From: Acidaminococcus sp.
GTDB taxonomy: Bacteria; Bacillota; Negativicutes; Acidaminococcales; Acidaminococcaceae
Assembly: GCA_022482815.1 (NCBI GenBank)
Contig: JAKVOM010000001.1
Location: 1,178,001 to 1,242,000, forward strand
Direction of reading: 5' to 3'
DNA: 64,000 bases
The notes below the pieces were generated by a model that saw only the letters and a program-made list of their open reading frames with translations, made no database searches and was not told the origin of the DNA. Position 1 is the first letter of the stretch, and the number at the start of each line of letters is the position of its first letter. The translations under genes were made by a program, and so were the position numbers. This document shows, one piece after another, positions 25,898-34,708 of the stretch.

Positions 25898-28879
25898 ATG
25901 GCCTTCACTGATAAGAGTGAAAAGGGATTTGAAACTTTGATTGTGAATAGTCTGGTTAATGACAATGGGTATGAAGAAGGAACCAACAACGATTACAATA
26001 AAGAATACGCTGTTGATGAAACTCGTCTCTTTCGGTTTTTGAACGATACACAGCCAAGAGAAATGACCAAGCTTCGGGTCAATCAAAGTGACCAAAAGAA
26101 GCAGCAATTTCTGAACCGCTTGTCTGGAGAAATTACAAAGCGCGGCGTCGTAGACGTACTTCGTAATGGCGTGAAGGTCTATCCTGCCGACCTTATTATG
26201 TTTTATGTCACCCCGACTGAAAACAATGAGGAAGCCAAAAAGATGTTCAAGAAAAACATCTTTAGTGTCACGAGGCAATTAGAATATTCTTCTGATAAAT
26301 CAAATTTAGCATTAGATTTGAGTATCTTTATCAATGGTCTTCCTGTATTGACGATAGAGCTAAAGAATCATCTCACAGGGCAGGATACAGCTGATGCTAT
26401 TGAACAATATAAAACGGACCGCAGCCCTAAAGATCTGCTTTTCTCATTTAAACGGTGTGCTGTTCACTTTGCCGTGGATGATCAAACGATTGCCTTCTGC
26501 ACAAAACTAGCAGGCAAGAATAGCTGGTTTCTCCCATTCAACAAAGGGTACAACGACGGAGCCGGCAATCCTCCTAACCCTGAAGGCATCATGACGGATT
26601 ATCTTTGGAAAGACATTTTAACCAAAGAAAAACTGTCCCGCATTATTGAGAACTATGCCCAAGTAGTCGTTGAAGAAAATCCCAAGACGAAAAAGAAAAC
26701 TGTCAAACAAATATGGCCACGGTATCATCAGCTTGATTGTGTAGAAAAACTGCTTGCGGATGTGAAGAAAAATGGAGTAGGGCATAGATACTTGATTCAG
26801 CATAGTGCCGGATCAGGCAAGTCTAATTCTATTGCCTGGCTGGCACACCAGCTTACCGGGTTACAAAATGCTGACGGACATCCTATGTTTGATTCTGTTT
26901 TGGTTGTAACCAATCGGCGTATTCTTGATAAACAGATTAAAGATACAGTCAAACAATTTGCGCAGGTAAAGAGTACCTTAGCTTGGGCAAAACATTCTGG
27001 TGACTTAAAAAAGGCAATTGCAGATAAAAAGCGGATTATCATTACGACGGTTGAAAAATTTCCTTTTATTTCTCAGGAAATGGGAGAAGAGCATACGGGG
27101 AATCACTTTGCCATTATCATTGATGAGGCTCATTCCGGACAGAGCGGTAAAGATGCTGCCAACATGAACATTGCCATTTCTGGCGGTCTTTCTAATAAAA
27201 ATGAAGATATAGAAGATAAAATCAATGAAATGGTAGAAGGCAGAAAGATGGCAAAAAATGCCAGCTATTTTGCTTTTACTGCTACCCCGAAAAACAAAAC
27301 AGAAGAAGTCTTTGGAACTCCTTACGAAGAAGATGGTGTGATTAAGCACCGGCCTTTCCATGTGTATACAATGAAACAAGCTATCCAGGAGGGGTTTATC
27401 CTGGATGTATTGAAAAATTACGTTACCATAGACAGTTGGTATAAGATTGCCAAAAAGGTCGAAAATGATCCTCAGTTTGATAAAAAACGTGCCCAGAAAA
27501 AACTCCGGGCATTCGTAGAGGGTCATCCTGATGTCGTGGCCAAGAAAGCAGCTATCATTGTAGAACACTTCCACGAGCAGATTATCAATAAGCATAAACT
27601 GAATGGGAAGTCTCGGGCAATGGTGGTAACGGCCAGTATTCCGCGCTGCATCGAATATTATTATGCCATTAATAAATGCCTGGCAGACCGTCATAGTCCT
27701 TATAAGACAATAATTGCTTTTTCAGGAGATTATAAATACAACGGTATGGAACCGGCACTGACTTCTGCTGATATGAATGGATTTTCTGATAAGGAAATTC
27801 CTGACAAATTGGAAGAAGATCCGTACCGAATTCTAGTCGTGGCTGATATGTTCCAGACCGGATTCGATGAACCTCTGCTGCAGACCATGTATGTTGATAA
27901 GCCGTTATATGATGTGGCAGCCGTACAAACCTTGTCTCGACTGAATCGTGCATGTCCCGGCAAAGACGAAGTGTATGTACTTGACTTTGCCAATAAAACG
28001 GAAGATATTGAAAAAGCCTTCTCCAGATTTTACAGGACTACGATTCTTTCCGGAGAAACAGACCCCAATAAGCTCTATGATTTGATTAAAATAATGGAAG
28101 ACCTGCAAGTTTATAGTTCTGAAGATGTAAATAAGATTGTTGAGCTTTTCTTAAACGGTGCAGCAAGAGATAGACTTGATCCGATTCTTGATCCGTGTGT
28201 AGCAACTTACAAGCAGCTCGAAGTAGATGACCAGATTCAATTTAAGAGTGCAGCTAAAGCATTTATTCGTACTTATGGATTTTTAGGATCAATTCTGCCA
28301 TACGGTAATGTGGAATGGGAGAAACTATCGATATTTCTGACATTGCTTGTTCCCAAACTTCCATCTCCTAAACAGGATGATTTGACCAAAGGAATTTTGT
28401 CTGCAATTAATTTGGAGAGTTATCGCAATCAGGAGCAACAAGCAATTGCTATAAAACTTGAAGATGAAGATTCAACTATTTCTCCGGTACCGACCGGCGG
28501 GGAGGTTCATATCGTAAACCCTGAACTAAGTCCATTGTCTAAAATTGTAAGCGAGTTCAATGACCTGTTTGGTAATATCCAATGGGATGATAAAGACAAT
28601 GTAGCCGAGCAGATTCGCCGTATTCCTGTCATGGTTTCACAAAATGAAAGTTACCGGCATGCCATGAAGAATTCCGATGAGCAGGAAGCTCGTACGGAAA
28701 GTGAAAGTGCCTTACAAAAGGTAATGTTCAGCATCATGAAAGATAATGTGGAACTCATGAAGCAGTATATGGATAATCCCCGGTTTAAAAAATGGCTGGA
28801 GGATATGGTCTTTAACCTGACTTATAATAAAGAGGGGAAACCATATGAACTTCCTCAAGACAGCAATTCCAATCAATGA
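25898..28879 (+). CDS. hsdR: Type I restriction endonuclease subunit HsdR
   Basis: 993 residues. The motor and nuclease subunit that translocates DNA and cuts when HsdS meets unmethylated sites. The N-terminal nuclease motif is D140 with E154-L-K156 (TIELKNH), Walker A is SAGSGKS (303-309), the DEAH box is at 409-412 and FTATPKN follows; helicase domain 2 and the C-terminal helical region are present. The ATG at 25898 has AAGGAGG 7 bases upstream; an ATG at 25892 overlapping the hsdS stop is too close to that site. All catalytic motifs look intact, so the system is probably active. Confidence 0.95.
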   Translation: MAFTDKSEKGFETLIVNSLVNDNGYEEGTNNDYNKEYAVDETRLFRFLNDTQPREMTKLRVNQSDQKKQQFLNRLSGEITKRGVVDVLRNGVKVYPADLIMFYVTPTENNEEAKKMFKKNIFSVTRQLEYSSDKSNLALDLSIFINGLPVLTIELKNHLTGQDTADAIEQYKTDRSPKDLLFSFKRCAVHFAVDDQTIAFCTKLAGKNSWFLPFNKGYNDGAGNPPNPEGIMTDYLWKDILTKEKLSRIIENYAQVVVEENPKTKKKTVKQIWPRYHQLDCVEKLLADVKKNGVGHRYLIQHSAGSGKSNSIAWLAHQLTGLQNADGHPMFDSVLVVTNRRILDKQIKDTVKQFAQVKSTLAWAKHSGDLKKAIADKKRIIITTVEKFPFISQEMGEEHTGNHFAIIIDEAHSGQSGKDAANMNIAISGGLSNKNEDIEDKINEMVEGRKMAKNASYFAFTATPKNKTEEVFGTPYEEDGVIKHRPFHVYTMKQAIQEGFILDVLKNYVTIDSWYKIAKKVENDPQFDKKRAQKKLRAFVEGHPDVVAKKAAIIVEHFHEQIINKHKLNGKSRAMVVTASIPRCIEYYYAINKCLADRHSPYKTIIAFSGDYKYNGMEPALTSADMNGFSDKEIPDKLEEDPYRILVVADMFQTGFDEPLLQTMYVDKPLYDVAAVQTLSRLNRACPGKDEVYVLDFANKTEDIEKAFSRFYRTTILSGETDPNKLYDLIKIMEDLQVYSSEDVNKIVELFLNGAARDRLDPILDPCVATYKQLEVDDQIQFKSAAKAFIRTYGFLGSILPYGNVEWEKLSIFLTLLVPKLPSPKQDDLTKGILSAINLESYRNQEQQAIAIKLEDEDSTISPVPTGGEVHIVNPELSPLSKIVSEFNDLFGNIQWDDKDNVAEQIRRIPVMVSQNESYRHAMKNSDEQEARTESESALQKVMFSIMKDNVELMKQYMDNPRFKKWLEDMVFNLTYNKEGKPYELPQDSNSNQ

Positions 28880-29047
28880 GCTATATTCTTAAGAATCAGA
28901 GCCGGTAGGAAGACTATATTCCTACCGACTATAATTTTTATTTTTCATCTGTATCGTATACGGCAACTACTGAAACTGGACAAAATGATTACCAACTTAA
29001 AACTCTATCGCTACAAATTATCCCTAATATTTTTTATGTTTTATTTG

Positions 29048-29213
29048 AGTGTTAGGACCAGGTGAAATCGCCATTTTTGCTTTTCGTACGGTTTTGCCGA
29101 TGGCCGGGCTAAAAGCTGAATGCCAAATGCCAAAAGCGCCTTTTTATTTTTTCACAGTGTTAGAGCCCAGGTGAAATCGCCAAAAACAGTCCAACTGAAA
29201 TGACCAGGTACAA
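29048..29213 (+). repeat. Paired direct repeats resembling an insertion-sequence end
   Basis: Two copies of AGTGTTAG..CC(C)AGGTGAAATCGCCA lie at 29048-29073 and 29156-29182, followed by a related GTCCAACTGAAATGACC. IS21-type elements end in such multiple short repeats; no transposase remains. Between the copies is a GCTAAAAGCTGAATGCC module of the dispersed repeat family (29106-29140). The rest of 28880-29330 holds only the transketolase promoter. Confidence 0.45.
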
Positions 29214-29263
29214 TAATTTTATAACAATTGTAATACTTTTTCTCTATGATTTTGTCCGTAGTA

Positions 29264-29272
29264 TGGTATAAT
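29264..29272 (+). promoter_or_regulatory. Extended -10 promoter of transketolase
   Basis: TGGTATAAT, an extended -10 with no strong -35 element, 59 bases before the start codon. The same motif precedes rplS and rnhB. Confidence 0.65.
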
Positions 29273-29330
29273 CAAACTAGTTGTTTATGACCTGAATTAG
29301 ATTTTTATGATGCGGAGGAGAATAACTTCC

Positions 29331-31319
29331 ATGAAAAAAATTGATGAAGAGAGCATCCAAACGCTGCGTTTCCTGTCCATCGATGAAATACAGGCTGCCA
29401 ATTCCGGACATCCTGGCCTGCCGCTTGGAACGGCACCTCTGATGTACACCCTGTGGGATCGTTTTATGCACTACAACCCGGAAAATCCGGCCTGGTTCAA
29501 TCGTGACCGCTTCATCCTGTCACCGGGTCATGGTTCGGCACTGCTGTATGCGATGCTGCATCTGGCCGGCTATGGTGTTTCCCTGGATGACTTGAAACAA
29601 TTCCGTCAGTGGGGTTCCCTGACTCCGGGACATCCTGAATATGGTCTGACGCCCGGCGTTGATCTTTCTACGGGTCCTCTTGGTCATGGTTTCGCCATGG
29701 GTGTAGGCATGGCTATGGCAGAAGCAATGCTGGCTGCCCGCTACAACAAGAAGGGGTATCCTGTCGTTGACCATTATACCTATGGTATTACGTCCGACGG
29801 TGATCAGATGGAAGGCGTAGCTTCCGAAGCGGCTTCGCTTGCCGGTACGCTGGGCCTTGGCAAGTTGATTTTCCTCTATGATGATAACCACATCACGATT
29901 GAAGGCGACACGAAGGGTGCTTTCCGCGAAGATGTCGGTGCCCGTTTTGAAGCTTACGGCTGGCAGGTGCTCCGCGTTTCCACGTCGGAGGATGTGGATG
30001 AACTGGCAAAAGCCATCGAAGAAGCCAAGAAGGACACGAAGCATCCGTCCCTTATTATTGTACCGACCCATATCGGTTTCGGCAGCCCGCGCCAGGACAT
30101 GGCGAAGGCTCACGGCGAACCGCTCGGCGTAGATAACGTGGCCGCTACGAAGAAGGCAGCCGGCTGGAATCCGGAACGCTCCTTCTATGTACCTGCTAAG
30201 GTAAAGAAACACTTTGAAAGCAAACTGACGGCCTGCCGCAAGGCAGAAGCCGATTGGAATAAGCTCATGAAGGGCTATGCTGCCGCTTATCCTGATCTTG
30301 CGGCAGAACTGAATGACCGTCTTTCCGGCAAGATTGAACTGAACCTTAAGGAACTGATGAAGGCCTTTGACGGCGTCGACAGTGTCGCTACGCGCGGCGC
30401 TTCCGGCACGCTGCTGCAGGTCCTGGCCGACAAGATTCCGGCCCTCACGGGCGGCAGCGCCGACCTTGGTCCTTCCAACAAGACCGTACTGAAAAATTCG
30501 ACGTTCTTCTCTGCAGAGGACCGTCTGGGACGCAACATTCATTTTGGTATCCGCGAACACGCTATGGGCTGCATCGTCAATGGTATGGCCCTGCACGGCG
30601 GCTTCGTTCCCTATGGTGCCACGTTCCTGGTCTTTGCCGACTTTATGCGTCCGGCAATCCGGATGGCAGCCCTCATGGGAATCGGCAGCAAGTTTGTCTT
30701 CACGCACGACAGCATCTTTGTCGGCGAAGATGGTCCGACGCACCAGCCGATTGAACAGACTATGAGCCTGCGTCTTATTCCGAACGTATCCGTCATTCGT
30801 CCGGCCGATGCCCTCGAAACGGCAGCTGCCTGGAAGATTGCCTGCGAAACGACGAATAAACCGACGTGCCTGCTCCTTACTCGTCAGGGTCTGCCTGTGC
30901 TGCATGACTATGCCAAGGTCATTGCCAAGGGCGTGGAAAAGGGCGCTTACATCCTGAGTCCTTCTCCGAAGGAAAAGATGAAGGCTGTTATCATCGCTAC
31001 GGGCAGCGAAGTTCATCTGGCGCTCGAAGCCCAGAAGGCACTGGCCGCTCGCCGTATCGGTGTACAAGTTGTCTCCATGCCGAGCTGGGATCTGTTTGAA
31101 GCCCAGAGTGCTGCTTATAAGCGCAGAGTCCTGCCGAAAGGCGTGCCCTGCATTGCCATCGAAGCAGGCGTCAAGATGGGCTGGAGCCGCTATACGGGCA
31201 GTGACAGCAGAGTACTTGGCATTGAGCGCTTCGGTGCTTCCGCTCCGGGTAAGAAAGTCTATGCGGAGTTTGGCTTCACTGTCGAGCATGTAGTGGATAT
31301 GGTTCGTAAACTGAAATAA
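29331..31319 (+). CDS. tkt: Transketolase
   Basis: 662 residues, a complete one-chain transketolase. It moves two-carbon units between sugar phosphates in the pentose phosphate pathway with thiamine diphosphate. Visible are SPGHGSALLY near the active site, the cofactor motif SDGDQMEGV with downstream DDNHITIEG, and the pyrimidine-domain signature DGPTHQPIEQ. The ATG at 29331 has GGAGGAG 10 bases upstream and gives the normal N-terminus; an ATG at 29307 would lie before that site. It is followed by genes for thiamine phosphate synthesis, that is, for its own cofactor. Confidence 0.97.
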   Translation: MKKIDEESIQTLRFLSIDEIQAANSGHPGLPLGTAPLMYTLWDRFMHYNPENPAWFNRDRFILSPGHGSALLYAMLHLAGYGVSLDDLKQFRQWGSLTPGHPEYGLTPGVDLSTGPLGHGFAMGVGMAMAEAMLAARYNKKGYPVVDHYTYGITSDGDQMEGVASEAASLAGTLGLGKLIFLYDDNHITIEGDTKGAFREDVGARFEAYGWQVLRVSTSEDVDELAKAIEEAKKDTKHPSLIIVPTHIGFGSPRQDMAKAHGEPLGVDNVAATKKAAGWNPERSFYVPAKVKKHFESKLTACRKAEADWNKLMKGYAAAYPDLAAELNDRLSGKIELNLKELMKAFDGVDSVATRGASGTLLQVLADKIPALTGGSADLGPSNKTVLKNSTFFSAEDRLGRNIHFGIREHAMGCIVNGMALHGGFVPYGATFLVFADFMRPAIRMAALMGIGSKFVFTHDSIFVGEDGPTHQPIEQTMSLRLIPNVSVIRPADALETAAAWKIACETTNKPTCLLLTRQGLPVLHDYAKVIAKGVEKGAYILSPSPKEKMKAVIIATGSEVHLALEAQKALAARRIGVQVVSMPSWDLFEAQSAAYKRRVLPKGVPCIAIEAGVKMGWSRYTGSDSRVLGIERFGASAPGKKVYAEFGFTVEHVVDMVRKLK

Positions 31320-31328
31320 AAGTGTACC

Positions 31329-31364
31329 AGCGCTCTGTCCGGCAGTAGGGCAGGGCGCTTTTTT
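31329..31364 (+). terminator. Intrinsic terminator between tkt and thiD
   Basis: AGCGCTCTGTCC pairs with GGGCAGGGCGCT (one mismatch) before six T. Confidence 0.88.
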
Positions 31365-31388
31365 CTTAGGAAGAAAGGACATCAAGAA

Positions 31389-32189
31389 ATGAAACATCTG
31401 CTTACTATCGCCGGTTCCGACTCCTCAGGCGGTGCCGGAATCCAGGCTGATTTAAAAACTTTTGCTGCGCACGGCTGCTATGGGATGAGTGTCATTACAG
31501 CGGTAACGGCCCAGAACACGACGGGCGTTACGGCTATTCAGAATATAACGCCTGACGTGGTGGCGGCGCAGATTGACGCCGTCTTTTCGGACATCCGCGT
31601 CGATGCGGTCAAGGTAGGTATGGTCTCTACGGCCTCCACAATCCGCGTCATTGCCGAAAAAATGAAAGAGTGGAAACCGCGTTTTCTCGTCGTGGATCCT
31701 GTCATGGTGGCTACCAGCGGCGCCTATCTTCTTGAGGAGGACGCCCGCAGTGTCCTGATGGAGGAACTGCTCCCGCTTGCTACGGTAATTACGCCGAACC
31801 TCATGGAAGGGGAAGTCCTTTCGGGGATGAAGATTCGTTCCAAGGCGGACATGGAAAAGGCCGCCAATGCGATTCTTTCCCGGGGCATCCAAAGCGTGCT
31901 TCTGAAGGGCGGGCACCTCGCCGATACGGCAGACGACATGCTGGCCGAAAAGGGCGAGGTTACCTGGTTTGCCGGTAAGCGCATTGATAACCCGAATACC
32001 CACGGTACGGGCTGCAGCCTTTCCTCGGCCGTTGCCAGTGAACTGGCTGCCGGCTGCACGCTGGAAGAAGCGGTCCGCAAAGCGAAGGCGTATGTCGCGT
32101 TAGGCATTGCCAACGGTCTTCCCGTGGGACACGGCCATGGCCCGATTCATCATTTTGTCGACCTGTACAAAAAGGGAGGCCTTTTCTGA
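31389..32189 (+). CDS. thiD: Hydroxymethylpyrimidine (phosphate) kinase ThiD
   Basis: 266 residues. A ribokinase-fold enzyme that phosphorylates hydroxymethylpyrimidine and then its phosphate for thiamine synthesis. The substrate-binding start [17 protein letters not shown], the middle [11 protein letters not shown] and the anion-hole motif [12 protein letters not shown] are all present. AAAGGA lies 10 bases upstream of the ATG. It shares one base with thiM, so the two are translationally coupled. No TPP riboswitch fits the 70 bases between tkt and this gene. Confidence 0.96.
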   Translation: MKHLLTIAGSDSSGGAGIQADLKTFAAHGCYGMSVITAVTAQNTTGVTAIQNITPDVVAAQIDAVFSDIRVDAVKVGMVSTASTIRVIAEKMKEWKPRFLVVDPVMVATSGAYLLEEDARSVLMEELLPLATVITPNLMEGEVLSGMKIRSKADMEKAANAILSRGIQSVLLKGGHLADTADDMLAEKGEVTWFAGKRIDNPNTHGTGCSLSSAVASELAAGCTLEEAVRKAKAYVALGIANGLPVGHGHGPIHHFVDLYKKGGLF

Positions 32190-33001
32190 TGGAAGGCCTG
32201 ACTGCAGTCTTCACTGAAATCAGTGATGCCATCCGTAAGCGCCGGCCTCTGGTGCACCATATTACGAATTATGTGACGGCAGGCTTTTGTGCCGATGCGA
32301 CGCTCGCTGTCGGGGCGTCTCCCATGATGGCGGATGAACCGGCAGAAATGGATGAAATCGCGCCAGGTGCCGACGCCCTGGTGTGCAACTTGGGAACGCT
32401 TCATCTGCAGGCACAGAAGGCGCTTTTGAAGGCGGCCGCCCTCGCTAAAAAGTCGGGCATTCCCGTGATTTTGGATCCTGTCGGCGTCATGTCATCGTCG
32501 CTGCGTCTTGATACGGCAAAAGCAATCCTTGCGACCGGGTGTGTGGCCATCCTTAAAGGCAACGCGGCAGAAAGTGAAGCCTTGCTTTCCCTTAATGGGG
32601 CAGACGGCCGCGGTGTCGACTCGAAATCGGCGGCTCATCCCGAAACGCTGGCGCAGGCCCTTGCCGAAAAATACCATTGCATTGCCGTGGTCACAGGGGC
32701 AGCCGATGCCATAAGTGATGGCAGACGCGTGGTGCTTGCCCGCAACGGGACGCCGTACCTTTCCCGCATTACCGGCGCGGGATGCATGACAGGCTCTCTC
32801 ATGGGAGCGGCCGCAGCCGTGACGGAAGATGCGATGCATGCCGCACTCTGGGCCCTGACCTGTATGAATGTCGGCGCCGAAAAGGCAGAGACCCTTTGCC
32901 ACGGACCGGGTACTTTCAGGGCGTATCTTATGGATGAACTGAGCCGCCATGACGGGAAAGACCTGGCAGAACGGTTCAGAGGAGAAGAAGTAAAGCGCTG
33001 A
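32189..33001 (+). CDS. thiM: Hydroxyethylthiazole kinase ThiM
   Basis: 270 residues. It phosphorylates salvaged hydroxyethylthiazole. Diagnostic segments are VHHITNYV near the N-terminus, ILDPVGV, LKGNAAE and GAGCMTGSL around the catalytic cysteine. The TGATG overlap with thiD couples translation. ThiD, ThiM and ThiE together form a salvage route from pyrimidine and thiazole to thiamine phosphate; thiC, thiG and thiH are not in the window. Confidence 0.96.
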   Translation: MEGLTAVFTEISDAIRKRRPLVHHITNYVTAGFCADATLAVGASPMMADEPAEMDEIAPGADALVCNLGTLHLQAQKALLKAAALAKKSGIPVILDPVGVMSSSLRLDTAKAILATGCVAILKGNAAESEALLSLNGADGRGVDSKSAAHPETLAQALAEKYHCIAVVTGAADAISDGRRVVLARNGTPYLSRITGAGCMTGSLMGAAAAVTEDAMHAALWALTCMNVGAEKAETLCHGPGTFRAYLMDELSRHDGKDLAERFRGEEVKR

Positions 33002-33049
33002 CGGCACCGGGGATTTGGCAGAAGGCAGCCTGTAAAGGAGAGTATCTTT

Positions 33050-33688
33050 ATGAATATAGACTATAGTGTATATCTGGTGACAAACCGTGAAGTGACGGAA
33101 AAACATGGCCGTGATTTCTTTGCGGCCATTGAGGAAGCCCTGCAGCACGGTGTGACGCTCGTACAGCTGCGGGAAAAGAAAATGGACGACGCCGCTATGA
33201 TTGAGGAAGGCCGCCGCGTAAAGGAAATCTGCGACCGCTATCAAGTGCCTCTCCTCGTAGATGACCGGATTGCCGTGGCCAAGGCCATCGGCGCCGCCGG
33301 CGTTCATCTCGGCCAAAGTGACGATAAGCTCGATAAGGCCAGAAAGGAACTCGGACCCGACGCTGTGATCGGGATTTCGGCTCATAACCTTAAAGAAGCA
33401 CAGGAAGCAGAAGCGGGCGGAGCCGATTATCTTGGTGCCGGTGCTCTCTTTCCGACAAGCACCAAGAAAGACGCTACGGATCTGAGTCTTGATGATTTCC
33501 GGGCGATTATAAAAGCCGTCAAGATTCCGGTCGTCGGTATTGGCGGCATCGGGATTCCGCAGTACGGAAAGGTACTTGACTGCGGGGCTGCAGGTTGTGC
33601 TATGATTACTTCAATCCTTGCTGCTGACGATATCGGCAAGGCTGTAGACCAAATGAAGGCCATTTATAAGGAAAAGAATCAGGGCTGA
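33050..33688 (+). CDS. thiE: Thiamine-phosphate synthase ThiE
   Basis: 212 residues, a TIM-barrel enzyme joining hydroxymethylpyrimidine diphosphate and hydroxyethylthiazole phosphate. QLREK, LVDDR, GVHLGQ, the phosphate loop GAGALFPTSTK and the stretch VVGIGGI are as expected. AAAGGAGAG precedes the ATG. Third gene of the thiamine salvage unit, 48 bases after thiM; the next gene begins after 12 bases and could belong to the same transcript. Confidence 0.96.
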   Translation: MNIDYSVYLVTNREVTEKHGRDFFAAIEEALQHGVTLVQLREKKMDDAAMIEEGRRVKEICDRYQVPLLVDDRIAVAKAIGAAGVHLGQSDDKLDKARKELGPDAVIGISAHNLKEAQEAEAGGADYLGAGALFPTSTKKDATDLSLDDFRAIIKAVKIPVVGIGGIGIPQYGKVLDCGAAGCAMITSILAADDIGKAVDQMKAIYKEKNQG

Positions 33689-33700
33689 AGGTGAGCGCTC

Positions 33701-34186
33701 ATGGATGAGAAGAAAGTAGATAAACTGGGACGCAAGGTCCTCAATGCTTTTACGCGTCGTATCACGGATGAAGTGTTCCTTTTTATCGAACGCAATCCTG
33801 AGTTTCTGAAGGAATACCAAAATCTGGTCAAGGAATTTTCGGCTCACGGCGTTAATGCGGCACTCGGCAAGATGATTACGGAAGCGTACGGTCTCGAAAA
33901 TGACGGGAAGGAAACGCGTCCCGATTGTCCTCTGCTAAAGAAGTATTCGCGCCACAAACTGGATTGGGATAAACGTAAAAAGAATGTGGCCATCACTCCA
34001 CAGGCGAAACTTTACGGGGATGGGAACCTCTTTACGCCGAAGAAGAAAAAACGCCGTCCGGCGCCGAAGAAAGAGCAGCCGAAAATTACGCATAAACCGG
34101 AAGAAGATCGCCAGGGGAGCCTCTTTGAAGAAACGAATCTTTTCCCGGGTACAAAGAAAGATGGGGATGAAGATGCAGGAAGATGA
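33701..34186 (+). CDS. Conserved hypothetical protein with basic linker
   Basis: 161 residues I cannot assign. The first 75 are mainly helical ([27 protein letters not shown]) and contain [14 protein letters not shown]; the C-terminal half is a disordered Lys/Pro/Glu-rich linker ([14 protein letters not shown]). No signal or membrane segment. It is 12 bases after thiE and overlaps the start of ylxM by 14 bases, which argues for real translation and for coupling to ylxM. An association with nucleic acid is only suggested by the basic tail. Confidence 0.7.
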   Translation: MDEKKVDKLGRKVLNAFTRRITDEVFLFIERNPEFLKEYQNLVKEFSAHGVNAALGKMITEAYGLENDGKETRPDCPLLKKYSRHKLDWDKRKKNVAITPQAKLYGDGNLFTPKKKKRRPAPKKEQPKITHKPEEDRQGSLFEETNLFPGTKKDGDEDAGR

Positions 34187-34538
34187 TACCTTTGAGAAAA
34201 AAATCCGTGTAGGGCGTCTCTATGATTTTTACGGCGGGCTCCTCACGGATAAGCAGCAGAAAATCATGGAACAATATTTCTATGATGATCTGTCTCTCGG
34301 GGAAATTGCCGAAAACTTTCAGATCAGCCGCCAGGCCGTGTATGACCTTTTGAAGCGGGCCGAAGCGACCCTGGAAAACTACGAAGCCAAACTGCACGTG
34401 CTCCAAAAGAGCGAAGACCTGCATTTTCAGCTGCGCAGCGCCCTGAATCTGCTCGATGCCTGCCGACGTGAAGACAGCCCGGACCCACGGCTTGAAAAAG
34501 TAGCACTTGTGCTGAAAAACATTATGGATAAGATGTGA
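34173..34538 (+). CDS. ylxM: YlxM/p13-like HTH protein (SRP-associated)
   Basis: About 121 residues. Matches YlxM, a helix-turn-helix protein usually encoded beside ffh and linked to the signal recognition particle. [44 protein letters not shown] (read in parts) is the hallmark region. Three in-frame ATGs (34161, 34167, 34173) compete; 34173 is chosen because GGGG lies 6 bases upstream. It overlaps the preceding gene by 14 bases and precedes ffh by 170 bases. Confidence 0.88.
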   Translation: MQEDDTFEKKIRVGRLYDFYGGLLTDKQQKIMEQYFYDDLSLGEIAENFQISRQAVYDLLKRAEATLENYEAKLHVLQKSEDLHFQLRSALNLLDACRREDSPDPRLEKVALVLKNIMDKM

Positions 34539-34547
34539 GATTCATTT

Positions 34548-34600
34548 GTCCCGGGCCTGACAAGCGGAATGCAAAGCAAGCAGACCCGGGCTTTCATTAA
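34548..34600 (+). terminator. Weak hairpin after ylxM
   Basis: CCCGGGCCTG pairs with CAGACCCGGG apart from one base, across a 23-base loop; the T tract (CTTTCATT) is poor. Confidence 0.4.
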
Positions 34601-34609
34601 ATTTTTTAC

Positions 34610-34655
34610 CTGTCAAGTAAAAATACTTGACAGCACTCTTTAACTTGTGTATACT
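34610..34655 (+). promoter_or_regulatory. ffh: ffh promoter overlapped by a perfect palindrome
   Basis: TTGACA (34627-34632), a 17-base spacer and TATACT (34650-34655). The -35 lies in the right arm of a perfect inverted repeat CTGTCAAGTA / TACTTGACAG (34610-34619 and 34624-34633) with loop AAAA. The transcript would start near 34662, where a second stem TTGACG..GG / CC.CGTCAA (34663-34693) begins. Confidence 0.8.
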
Positions 34656-34708
34656 AACAACGTTGACGCGGTAAGGAGTCTCTGCCTCGTCAAGAAAGCA
34701 GGTATGAA

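Noticed and set aside
31320-31388. TPP riboswitch before thiD
   Set aside because: The gap is filled by an intrinsic terminator and a ribosome site; the conserved riboswitch core is absent.
29520-31397. 625-codon reverse-strand frame across tkt
   Set aside because: Antisense to a clear transketolase; the high GC third positions of tkt suppress stops in this frame.
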